A stretch of DNA of 64,000 nucleotides from Gp6-AA40 sp035711805 (GTDB lineage: Bacteria > Acidobacteriota > Vicinamibacteria > Vicinamibacterales > UBA2999): the NCBI GenBank assembly GCA_035711805.1, contig DASTBV010000049.1, positions 1-64,000 of the forward strand, written 5' to 3'. The position numbers were made by a program, and so were the translations under genes. The notes below the pieces were generated by a model, which did no database searches, had not been told where the DNA came from, and worked only from the letters and a program-made list of their open reading frames with translations. The first letter of the stretch is position 1; every line of letters begins with the position of its first letter. Of this stretch, positions 23,379 to 31,005 are shown one piece after another.

Positions 23379-24730
23379 ACGTAGCTGGAAACGTCAGGAC
23401 CGGGTTCGGCGCAGCAATACCAGGCTTCGGTCAGATGCGGGATCGTGGAATCCCCGCCGCCGCCGAAGCGTCGGCGGGGATGGCTGTCCCCGCGGACGAG
23501 CCCATCGATTGCATCGAAAACATCACGCCGCGGCGCGCCCTTCATCGAGCCGACGACACGCATGACGTCCGCCTGTAACTGGTCGACGGCCGCATCGCGA
23601 TGGCGCCACGGCCATGTCAGCGATGCGGCATCGAACGGCTCGACACCGGCGCGGATCTCGTCCAGTTCCAGCAGCGCCGAGTCTGCGGTGACAAGCAGCC
23701 GGATGGCGAGCTGTATCGGCGCCACGTCCTCTTCGAGGCCAAGCAGCGCGAGTTGATCGAGCAGCTCGACATACCCGGCCGTCGTCGTCCACGGCGTGAA
23801 CGGCACGAAGGTCGGCGACAGCCGGACTCCGGCCTGGCGGCACAGCGCAACGGCCCGGACGAAATCCTCGCGTGTGTGCCCTTTTCTCAGGTGCCGCAGG
23901 ACCTGCGGATCGATCGACTCGACTGCGCTCGTGACGAACAGGCAGCCGGTGTCCCCGAGCAGCGGCAGCATGTCCGCATGCTTCAACAGATGCTCAATCT
24001 TGATGGTGACGTCGTAGCTGAGTCCCGGATGCGCCGCCGCCATCCGTTCGACGATGCGGCGGGCGTGCGTCGGGCCGTTGAAGAAGTCAGGATCGCCAAA
24101 AGAGATGTGCTGAGCGCCGGCGGCGACCTGCGCCGCCACGTCTGCGAGCACGACATCGTCTGCAACGACGCGAAACGCGCCGCGGTAGACCGGCACGATC
24201 GGGCAGTGGCGGCACAGATGTTTGCACCCGCGCGTCGCTTCCGTTGTGCCGACCACTCGCCGTGTGCCGTCGGGCATCTGCAAGGCGGCATATCGCTGCA
24301 GCGGAAGCAGCGTCGATCGATCGGGTTGAATGAAGCGCAACCGTGGGATCGTGGGGCGAGCCTTGTCAGGCTCGCCGACCGCGAGAGCAACCAGATCCTC
24401 CTCCGCCTCTGGCCCGAGGACTGTGGTGACGCCGCGGCTGCGCAGCCAGTCCGCATTGAGCGGCGCGTACAGCCCGTACGCCACCAGCTGCGCCGCCGGA
24501 TTCACCGCCTGGACACGATCGATCAGCGGTGCGGCCAGACGCGTGGCCGTATGCATCGGGAGGTAGAAGGCGACGATCGACGCCCCCACGATCGTGTCGT
24601 CGGCAAGCGGGTCACGCGAGGTGTCGACGCAGTCCACGCCGACCCCTTCGCGGCGCAGCCAGGCCGCCGGCGAGGCCAGCCCAAACGGCTGCCGGCCGAG
24701 GTCGTAGGTGGAGATCAGCAGAACCCGCAC
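23375..24730 (-). CDS. CCAEP-tail radical SAM protein with cobalamin-binding-like N-terminal domain
   Basis: 451 residues. An N-terminal Rossmann-like domain (~1-125, RVLLISTYDLGRQPFG) resembles B12-binding domains, though the usual DxHxxG is not evident. The radical SAM core starts at TRGCKHLCRHCP with the CxxxCxxC cluster motif, and continues with SFGDPDFFNGP. The C-terminus holds EAWYCCAEPGPD, the tail I know from the CUAEP/CCAEP-tail radical SAM (seleno)protein group, in which the first Cys may be selenocysteine. Here both codons are TGC, so no selenocysteine is needed. The substrate is unknown. It overlaps the ATP-grasp gene by four bases. Confidence 0.88.
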   Translation of the reverse strand: MRVLLISTYDLGRQPFGLASPAAWLRREGVGVDCVDTSRDPLADDTIVGASIVAFYLPMHTATRLAAPLIDRVQAVNPAAQLVAYGLYAPLNADWLRSRGVTTVLGPEAEEDLVALAVGEPDKARPTIPRLRFIQPDRSTLLPLQRYAALQMPDGTRRVVGTTEATRGCKHLCRHCPIVPVYRGAFRVVADDVVLADVAAQVAAGAQHISFGDPDFFNGPTHARRIVERMAAAHPGLSYDVTIKIEHLLKHADMLPLLGDTGCLFVTSAVESIDPQVLRHLRKGHTREDFVRAVALCRQAGVRLSPTFVPFTPWTTTAGYVELLDQLALLGLEEDVAPIQLAIRLLVTADSALLELDEIRAGVEPFDAASLTWPWRHRDAAVDQLQADVMRVVGSMKGAPRRDVFDAIDGLVRGDSHPRRRFGGGGDSTIPHLTEAWYCCAEPGPDVSSYV

Positions 24731-24832
24731 GGCTTTTCATTGTTCCACGATATTCTTCAACCAGCCGGCGGCTCGGGCCCCCCGGCCTGCCTGTATCTGC
24801 TGGCCGCGCTGCGCGCGGCTGAGGGAGGACGC

Positions 24833-26386
24833 GTGAACCCACCGACCGTGACAGGCGCCGCGCGCCAGATGGACGCGCAGGCCGCGATCGCCGATACCAG
24901 CTTCTTCGGTCATCCGCGCGGGCTCTCGACGCTCTTCTTTACCGAGATGTGGGAGCGGTTCAGCTACTACGGCATGCGCGCGCTGCTGATTCTTTTCATG
25001 ACCGCCCCCGCGGCGGCGGGAGGCCTGGGGTACGACGCCGGAAGCGCTGGTTCGGTCTACGGGCTCTACACGTTTGGTGTCTACGCGCTGTCACTGCCAG
25101 GCGGATGGATTGCCGATCGCCTGATTGGACAGCGTCGCGCGGTGTTGTACGGCGGCATCCTGATCGCCCTCGGCCACTACAGCCTGGCCGTACCTAACAC
25201 GACGACGTTCTTCGTCGGCCTGCTGCTGATTGTGCTCGGCACCGGCCTCCTGAAGCCGAACATCAGCGCCATCGTCGGCGATCTGTACGCGCCGAACGAC
25301 GTGCGCCGCGACGCCGGCTTCTCCCTCTTCTACATGGGGATCAACACCGGCGCCCTGTTCGGCCCTCTCCTCTGCTCGTATCTCGGCGAGCCGCGGGAAG
25401 GCGCCGACTGGGTGAATTGGCACTATGGCTTCGCCGCCGCGGGGGTCGGGATGACGTTCGCGCTGATTCAGTATGTCGTCGGTCAGAAGTACCTGGCGGG
25501 AGCGGGCGAACTCAAGGAAGACTCCGCGCAGCCCGAGCGTCGTGCCGCGGCCTGGCGACAGTTTTATATCGGCCTGGCCGTGACCGTGGTTCTGGTACTG
25601 GTGTTCTGGGGTCTGAGCGCCGCGGGTACGTTCTCTTTGGCGGGCTTTGCGGAAAGCGTGTTTTACGTGGTCACCGCGCTGTTCGTCGTTTATTTCGCCG
25701 TCGTGATCGCCTTCGGTGCACGGAACAACGTCGAGCGCAAACGTCTGTCGGTCTGTTTCATTCTCTGCATCGGCGCCGCGCTCTTCTGGTCAGGATTCGA
25801 GCAGGCCGGCTCCGCTCTCAACCTGTTTGCCCGCGATCTCACGGACCGAACCCTCTTTGGCACCGAAGTCACCGCCGGGGCGCTGCAAAGCGTGAATCCC
25901 CTTCTCATCATCCTGCTGGCACCGGTCATGGGAATGCTGTGGGTTCGTCTCGGCGATCGCAGCCCCTCCATCCCGATCAAGTTCGGGATCGGCCTCGTCC
26001 TGCTTGGCGTCGGCTTCCTGGTGATGATGTGGGCGTCGATGTCGCTGGCCGATGGCAAGGTCGGCATGCAGTGGCTGGTGGCCACCTACTTTTTTCACAC
26101 CGTCGGCGAGCTCGCGTTGAGCCCCGTCGGGTTGAGCAGTATGACGAAGTTGGCACCGGGACGCCTCGTCGGACAAATGATGGGCACCTGGTTCATGGGA
26201 GCTGCCATCGGGAATCTCGTGGCCGGCCTGGTCACGCGTTATATGCCGCGGACCGAGACTGTCGAAGAGGCAATGCAGAACGGCGTTCAGCTTTTCGGAG
26301 CCGTGGCCGCCTTCTCAATCGGCGCGGGCCTGCTTTTCTGGGTGTTCTCGCGACCGGTGAGAACGATGCAGGCGGGCGTCAAATAA
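24833..26386 (+). CDS. POT/PTR2-family proton-coupled oligopeptide transporter
   Basis: 517 residues from GTG 24833, which has GGAGG four bases upstream; ATG 24869 is an alternative. FTEMWERFSYYGMRALL opens the first helix of the fold and includes the ExxERFxYY motif for proton coupling. GGWIADRLIGQRRAVLYGG is the loop 2 signature and FSLFYMGINTGALFGPLL the FYINxG signature. About fourteen membrane segments are visible. It imports di- and tripeptides across the inner membrane. It leads a short run with the LigD-like gene four bases downstream. Confidence 0.93.
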   Translation: MNPPTVTGAARQMDAQAAIADTSFFGHPRGLSTLFFTEMWERFSYYGMRALLILFMTAPAAAGGLGYDAGSAGSVYGLYTFGVYALSLPGGWIADRLIGQRRAVLYGGILIALGHYSLAVPNTTTFFVGLLLIVLGTGLLKPNISAIVGDLYAPNDVRRDAGFSLFYMGINTGALFGPLLCSYLGEPREGADWVNWHYGFAAAGVGMTFALIQYVVGQKYLAGAGELKEDSAQPERRAAAWRQFYIGLAVTVVLVLVFWGLSAAGTFSLAGFAESVFYVVTALFVVYFAVVIAFGARNNVERKRLSVCFILCIGAALFWSGFEQAGSALNLFARDLTDRTLFGTEVTAGALQSVNPLLIILLAPVMGMLWVRLGDRSPSIPIKFGIGLVLLGVGFLVMMWASMSLADGKVGMQWLVATYFFHTVGELALSPVGLSSMTKLAPGRLVGQMMGTWFMGAAIGNLVAGLVTRYMPRTETVEEAMQNGVQLFGAVAAFSIGAGLLFWVFSRPVRTMQAGVK

Positions 26387-26390
26387 CGCA

Positions 26391-27182
26391 GTGCCACTCG
26401 AGAAGTACAAGGCCAAGCGCAACTTTTCAGAATCACCGGAACCGGCCGGCGAGGCGCGGCACAAATCGCCGTCCGGGCGCACTCCGAGGTTCTTCTGCGT
26501 ACAGAAGCACCTCGCCAGCCATCTGCACTACGACTTCCGGCTCGAGCACAACGGCGTCCTGCTGTCGTGGGCCGTGCCCAAAGGCCCGTCTCTCGATCCG
26601 AAGACCAAACGGCTCGCCATGCACGTCGAGGATCACCCGATTGAGTACGGCGACTTCGAAGGCGTGATTCCCTCTGGTTATGGCGCCGGCATCGTAATGC
26701 TCTGGGACCGGGGCACGTGGACGCCGGAAGCCGACGACGTCGATGCGGCGCTGAAGAAAGGCGACCTCAAGTTCACGCTCGACGGCTACAAGCTGAAGGG
26801 ATCGTGGGTGCTCGTTCGCACCAAAGGTGGCTGGAGCGGCGGCAGCGGCGGCGACCGCTCGTGGCTGCTGATCAAGCACCGCGACGACTGGGCCGGCGAC
26901 GTGGACATCGCCGAATTCGCGCCGCTCAGCATCAAGAGCGAGGGCGACTTCGCCGACATCCTCGCGCAGGACAACCCGGCCATCTGGATCTCGCACCGGC
27001 CGGCCGAGGGCGGCGAGACCGGTGGGATGTTCCGGAAGATCGTCGAACGCGCGCTGGCAATCAGTGAAGGTCGAACGCGCGAGGTGCCGGCAAAGAAAGC
27101 AACTGCGGCCACGAAGAAGAAAGGGACGAAGTCGCGGACGTCGGGCGTCAGGAAGACAGCGGCGCGGAAACGGACGCGGTGA
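26391..27182 (+). CDS. Stand-alone LigD-type 3'-phosphoesterase domain protein
   Basis: 263 residues from GTG 26391. The domain matches the phosphoesterase module of LigD, which trims 3' ends (3'-phosphate or a 3' ribonucleotide) during non-homologous end joining: FFCVQKHLASHLHYDFRLEHNGVLLSWAVPKGP with the catalytic His/Asp/Arg, then MHVEDHPIEYGDFEG and IPSGYGAG. It lacks ligase and polymerase modules. A Lys/Arg/Thr-rich tail (~235-263) may bind DNA. No ku gene is in the window. Its last 35 bases overlap the convergent yvcK gene. Confidence 0.92.
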   Translation: MPLEKYKAKRNFSESPEPAGEARHKSPSGRTPRFFCVQKHLASHLHYDFRLEHNGVLLSWAVPKGPSLDPKTKRLAMHVEDHPIEYGDFEGVIPSGYGAGIVMLWDRGTWTPEADDVDAALKKGDLKFTLDGYKLKGSWVLVRTKGGWSGGSGGDRSWLLIKHRDDWAGDVDIAEFAPLSIKSEGDFADILAQDNPAIWISHRPAEGGETGGMFRKIVERALAISEGRTREVPAKKATAATKKKGTKSRTSGVRKTAARKRTR

Positions 27183-28164
27183 GCGTGGGTTCCTGCAGGA
27201 GCCGCTGACTCAGCACCGACCAGACGGCGAAAGCCAGCCGCCTCCGGTCGTGGCGCGCGATTTCCGTACACCAGAACGCGCCGAGCACGGAGTCGATGGC
27301 CGGGTCGAGACGGCCCAGCGGCAGCGGCTCCTTGTGCTCAGCGGCGTAGCGCGTAACCGCGTCATCGGAGGGACGACCGTCGTTCGCGATCACGACGTCA
27401 ACCGGGCGATCGATCGCCTCCGACACCCACCGCGCCGCATCCGCAGCGGTGAAACCGGACATGCCACGGCCTTCGGTCAACAGATTGGCGATGAGGATGA
27501 TCGGCCCCTGCACCTGCGCCAGCGCGTCCCGGACACCGCGTACGAGCAGCGGCGGCATCAGGCTGGTGAAGAAACTGCCGGGACCGATGATCACCGCATC
27601 GAACGTGCGAATCGCGTCCGCGACGGCCGGATGAATCGAGACGGTTGGTTCGAGCCAGAGCTTGCGGACCCGATCGCCCCGCGCCTGCCGGGCGTCCACC
27701 TCGACCTCGCCGCGCGAGGTCGTGCCGTCGCCGTACTCGGCGACGAGCGATCCCGGCTCGACGCTGACCGGCCACACGCGCCCGCGGCAGCCGAGGAGGC
27801 TGCGCAAACCGTCCACCGCGGCAAGGAAGTCGCCGCTGTACTGCTCCATCATCGACAGGAGCAGGTTGCCGCCGGTATGTCCGGCCAGCCGATCGTGCTG
27901 TTCGAGCGTCGGCAACCGCGCCAGCAGCACCCGCCGCGCCTCGCCTTCATTGCGCGCCAGCGCGAGCGCGCATTTGAGCACGTCGCCGGGCGGCAGCACG
28001 CCAAGCTCGTCGCGAAGCTGGCCGGAACTGCCGCCGCTGTCGAACATCGTGACGACGGCGTTCAATCGCAGCCACGGATTGGCCTTGAGGCCGCCGAGCA
28101 GACTTGGCAGTCCGGTTCCGCCGCCAACGCAGCCGATGTTCAGCTCGCGCAAGTGCACAGCCAT
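27148..28164 (-). CDS. YvcK/CofD-like UDP-sugar-binding gluconeogenesis factor
   Basis: 338 residues. VGGGTGLPSLLGGLK near the N-terminus and TMFDSGGSSGQLRDELGVLPPGDVLKC, with GHTGGNLLL and IIGPGSFFTSLMPPLLV, define YvcK, which binds UDP-GlcNAc and influences carbon flow and cell-wall precursor supply. CofD, the F420 enzyme, shares the fold, but the length and motifs fit YvcK. TACAAT directly precedes the ATG at 28164, so the true start may be the in-frame GTG at 28158, six bases past that box. It overlaps the convergent LigD-like gene by 35 bases. Confidence 0.9.
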   Translation of the reverse strand: MAVHLRELNIGCVGGGTGLPSLLGGLKANPWLRLNAVVTMFDSGGSSGQLRDELGVLPPGDVLKCALALARNEGEARRVLLARLPTLEQHDRLAGHTGGNLLLSMMEQYSGDFLAAVDGLRSLLGCRGRVWPVSVEPGSLVAEYGDGTTSRGEVEVDARQARGDRVRKLWLEPTVSIHPAVADAIRTFDAVIIGPGSFFTSLMPPLLVRGVRDALAQVQGPIILIANLLTEGRGMSGFTAADAARWVSEAIDRPVDVVIANDGRPSDDAVTRYAAEHKEPLPLGRLDPAIDSVLGAFWCTEIARHDRRRLAFAVWSVLSQRLLQEPTLTASVSAPLSS

Positions 28165-28230
28165 ATTGTAGCTGCCACATCGGGGGGTCGTAATGCCCGC
28201 AACCGATGCCTTCCACTAAGATGTGAGCGT

Positions 28231-28938
28231 ATGACGCCAACGTGGCAGTCAGCAGCCCTTGGGCTGGTCGACGATCTGCGCAATGTCTTTGGCGAGCGTC
28301 TCCGCTCCGTCGTCGCCTACGGTCCGCACATCGAGGGGCACGACGCGAGGCCGCTCACCTGTCTGGCGCTCGTCAGCGGCCACGACGTCGCCGACTTCGA
28401 AGCGTGCGCCCGGCACGCGGCGCGGTGGCGGCGGAACCGGATCGCTACGCCACTCGTCCTTTCAGAAACGGAGTTTCAGACGTCACTCGACGCGTTCCCG
28501 CTGGAATACGGAGAGATCATCCGCGCTCATCAGCGCGTCTACGGCAGCGACCCGTTCGACGGCGTCGCCATCGCACAGGCCGATCTGCGCCGGGCCTGCG
28601 AAATGCAGATCAAGAGTCATCTCGTCCACCTGCGGGAAGGATTTCTCGAATCGGGCGGAGAGCCGTCGGCGGTCGCTGCTGTCGTCGCCGCGTCCGCGCC
28701 GGCGTTCACCGCGCTCCTTCGACACGTTGCCTGGCTGAGCGGCTCGCCGGCCCGCGACCGTCTCGAGGCCACGCGCGACGGCGCTCGCGCGGCGGGAATC
28801 GTGGACGGCCTCGTCGCGGACATGATCGCGCTCGAGCAGAAGCCGGGTATGCGTGCGAGCGATCCTGCACGCCTGTTTCCCGCCTACGTCCAGGCCGTCG
28901 AGCAACTGGCGCGCACAGTCGATTCGTGGCGAGTCTAG
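28231..28938 (+). CDS. Hypothetical protein with possible nucleotidyltransferase-like N-terminus
   Basis: 235 residues from ATG 28231, preceded by TAAGAT eight bases upstream with no Shine-Dalgarno. The N-terminus FGERLRSVVAYGPHIEG recalls the GSxxxG region of nucleotidyltransferases, but the usual metal-binding Asp pair is not apparent. The rest is helical (LRRACEMQIKSHLVHLREGFLE, PAFTALLRHVAWLSG). No signal peptide is visible. I cannot assign a function. Confidence 0.7.
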   Translation: MTPTWQSAALGLVDDLRNVFGERLRSVVAYGPHIEGHDARPLTCLALVSGHDVADFEACARHAARWRRNRIATPLVLSETEFQTSLDAFPLEYGEIIRAHQRVYGSDPFDGVAIAQADLRRACEMQIKSHLVHLREGFLESGGEPSAVAAVVAASAPAFTALLRHVAWLSGSPARDRLEATRDGARAAGIVDGLVADMIALEQKPGMRASDPARLFPAYVQAVEQLARTVDSWRV

Positions 28939-28956
28939 CTGCGAAGAACACAACCG

Positions 28957-29814
28957 TTGGCCACAAAGACCACGAAGATTTCGCCACCACGATCACAAAG
29001 AACCACAAAGATCCTCAGTGATCTTTGTGTTCTTTGTGGCTTTCTCTTCGTGGTCTTCGCCGCCGCGCCGGCAGCCGCGCAGCCTCTTCCTCCGCAGCTC
29101 ACGCAACCCGTCAACGACTTCGCCGGCGTCGTCGATGCCGCGAGCGCCGCGCGGATGGACGAACTGATCCGCTCGCTGCAGCGCGCGAGCGGAGACGTCG
29201 TGGTCGTCGCTACCGTCAAGACGTTCATGCCCTACGGAGACATCCGCGAGTACGCCGTAAAGATGTTCGAGAACCACGGACGCGGGATCGGACAGAAAGG
29301 CCGGGACAACGGGCTGCTGATCCTTCTCGCGGTCGAGGATCGTCAGGTGTGGGTGGAAGTCGGGTACGACCTGGAAGAGTTCATCACCGACGGCTACGCC
29401 GGAGAAACGAGCCGCAAGGTGATGGTGCCGGAGTTCCGGAGCGGCGCGTACGGGGCGGGCCTCCTCGCCGGCGTGTCGCGTATCGCCGGAAGGATTGCCG
29501 AGCGGCGAAACGTGACGCTGCAGGGCGCGCCGCCGCCGGCGTCGGGCAACGAGGATGAAGTCGGGCCGGGAGCGGGTGGAATCGTTTTCCTCATCATCCT
29601 GCTCATCATCCTGAACATCATCGGGCGGACGCGGCGCCGGCGCCGCTACTGGGGCGGAACCCCGTGGAGCGGCTGGAACAGCGGCGTCGGCCCGTTCGGC
29701 GGCGGGTTCGGCCGCGGGGGATTCGGTGGCGGGTTCGGAGGCTTTGGCGGCGGCGGGTTTGGCGGGTTTGGTGGCGGCCGCAGCGGCGGTGGCGGCGGCG
29801 GCGGGTCATGGTAA
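28957..29814 (+). CDS. TPM-domain (YgcG-like) exported protein with Gly-rich tail
   Basis: 285 residues if started at TTG 28957. The TPM domain (~45-180) has VNDFAGVVDAASAARMDELI, ARSLQRASGDVVVVATVKT-like strands, RDNGLLILLAVEDRQVWVEVGYDLEEFITD and AGLLAGVSRIA. A membrane helix (IVFLIILLIILNIIG) and a Gly/Phe-rich C-terminus follow. The hydrophobic part of the signal peptide (LCVLCGFLFVVFAAAPAAAQ) is encoded by the right arm of an intergenic repeat hairpin, and the basic N-terminus by the left arm. TPM/YgcG proteins commonly neighbour lemA, as here; their role at the envelope is unclear. Confidence 0.85.
   Translation: MATKTTKISPPRSQRTTKILSDLCVLCGFLFVVFAAAPAAAQPLPPQLTQPVNDFAGVVDAASAARMDELIRSLQRASGDVVVVATVKTFMPYGDIREYAVKMFENHGRGIGQKGRDNGLLILLAVEDRQVWVEVGYDLEEFITDGYAGETSRKVMVPEFRSGAYGAGLLAGVSRIAGRIAERRNVTLQGAPPPASGNEDEVGPGAGGIVFLIILLIILNIIGRTRRRRRYWGGTPWSGWNSGVGPFGGGFGRGGFGGGFGGFGGGGFGGFGGGRSGGGGGGGSW
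28961..29055. repeat. Oligomer inverted repeat (CACAAAG/CACGAAG arms)
   Basis: The left arm repeats CCACAAAG and CCACGAAG units. The right arm, after GATCCTCAGTGATC, repeats their complements (CTTTGTGG, CTTCGTGG). The two can pair over about 40 bases. The repeat overlaps the 5' end of the TPM gene. Confidence 0.8.
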
Positions 29815-29837
29815 GAAGTGTGAGAGGAGCAACGGGG

Positions 29838-30428
29838 ATGAAGCTGATGCGCAGGACGGGGGCTACGGTACTCGTCGCACTGCTGGCGATGGGACTCTCA
29901 GGATGCTCGTACAACCGCTTCGTCGGTCAGGAAGAGGCAATCAAGACGCAGTGGGGCCAGGTCGAAAACCAGCTTCAGCGGCGCAATGACCTCATCCCCA
30001 ACCTCGTCGAGACGGTCAAAGGGATCGCCCAACAGGAAAAGGACGTGTTCGGCCAGATTGCCGAATCGCGCGCCAAGCTTGCCGGCGCGCGAACGACCGA
30101 GGGGCCGACGGACCAGAAGATCGAAGCGGCAAATCAGCAATCGGCGGCGCTGGCCCGGCTTCTCGTCGTGGTCGAAAACTACCCGCAGCTGCGGTCCAAC
30201 GAACAGTTCGCGCGCCTGATGGACGAGCTATCCGGCACTGAAAACCGGATCGCCGTCGAACGGATGCGGTACAACGAACGCGTGCAGGAGTACAACACCT
30301 CGCGTCGCCAGTTCCCGTCGAACGTGACCGCCGGTATCTTCGGCTTCAAGGAGTATCCGATCTTCAACGCGCCGCCGGAGGCCGAGCGCGTGCCGCGCGT
30401 CAACTTCGGAACGCAGCAGACGAAATAA
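29838..30428 (+). CDS. LemA-family lipoprotein
   Basis: 196 residues from ATG 29838 with GAGGAG upstream. The lipobox LSGC near residue 23 marks it as a lipoprotein. The LemA helical domain follows (KTQWGQVENQLQRRNDLIPNLVETVKG, EKDVFGQIAESRAKL, YPQLRSNEQFARLMDELSGTENRIAVERMRYNE). LemA proteins form coiled helical bundles at the membrane and are of unknown function. The pairing with the TPM gene, 23 bases upstream, is a common arrangement. Confidence 0.93.
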   Translation: MKLMRRTGATVLVALLAMGLSGCSYNRFVGQEEAIKTQWGQVENQLQRRNDLIPNLVETVKGIAQQEKDVFGQIAESRAKLAGARTTEGPTDQKIEAANQQSAALARLLVVVENYPQLRSNEQFARLMDELSGTENRIAVERMRYNERVQEYNTSRRQFPSNVTAGIFGFKEYPIFNAPPEAERVPRVNFGTQQTK

Positions 30429-30430
30429 CG

Positions 30431-30928
30431 ATGGCCATCGCCGACGCGCTGCTCCCCGAGTTCGATCATGAGATGACCGTCACGCGGAAGCTTCTCGAGC
30501 GCGTGCCGGAGGGGCACTTCGACTGGAAGCCGCATCAGAAGTCGATGACGCTCGGCCAGCTCGCGCAGCATGTCGCGACGATACCGCGCTGGGGAACCGT
30601 GACGCTGTCGCAAATCGACTTCGATCTGTCGAGCGACCAACGGCCGCCGCAGGCAACCACCCGCGCCGAGCTGCTGGCGATGTTCGACGGGCACGTCCGG
30701 GACGCCCGCGCGGCGCTGGTCGGCAAGGGTGATGGGGAGATGACGGCGCCGTGGGCACTGAAGCGCGCGAACCACGTCGTCTTCTCGATGCCCAGGACGG
30801 CCGTGTGGCGGTCGTTTGTCATGAGCCACCTCATTCATCACCGCGCACAACTCGGGGTCTACCTCCGCATGCACGACGTGCCGCTCCCGTCCGTCTACGG
30901 ACCGAGCGCAGACGAGGGATCGCTCTGA
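30431..30928 (+). CDS. DinB-family metal-binding four-helix protein
   Basis: 165 residues beginning two bases after the lemA stop. DinB/YfiT proteins are four-helix bundles with a three-His metal site, often thiol-dependent transferases. The likely ligands are the His in LGQLAQHVATIPRW and the pair in MSHLIHHRAQLGVYLR; YLRMHDVPLPSVYGPSADEG is the usual C-terminal end. The substrate is unknown. It is probably co-transcribed with the TPM-lemA pair. Confidence 0.9.
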   Translation: MAIADALLPEFDHEMTVTRKLLERVPEGHFDWKPHQKSMTLGQLAQHVATIPRWGTVTLSQIDFDLSSDQRPPQATTRAELLAMFDGHVRDARAALVGKGDGEMTAPWALKRANHVVFSMPRTAVWRSFVMSHLIHHRAQLGVYLRMHDVPLPSVYGPSADEGSL

Positions 30929-30961
30929 TCAACTCCCAACTTCCAATTCCCGACTCCCAGG
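30929..30961. repeat. Heptamer tandem repeat (consensus RAYTYCC, four units)
   Basis: AACTCCC, AACTTCC, AATTCCC and GACTCCC follow one another without gaps just behind the DinB gene. The frame of the membrane protein is open through it, which may be accidental. Confidence 0.7.
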
Positions 30962-31005
30962 CCGCGGCCTCCGGCGGCTCAGCTGGGCAGCGGCCGTTTT
31001 GGACG

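Noticed and set aside
23402..23422. Possible selenocysteine codon in the CCAEP tail
   Set aside because: Both tail codons read TGC on the minus strand, so no in-frame TGA is present here.
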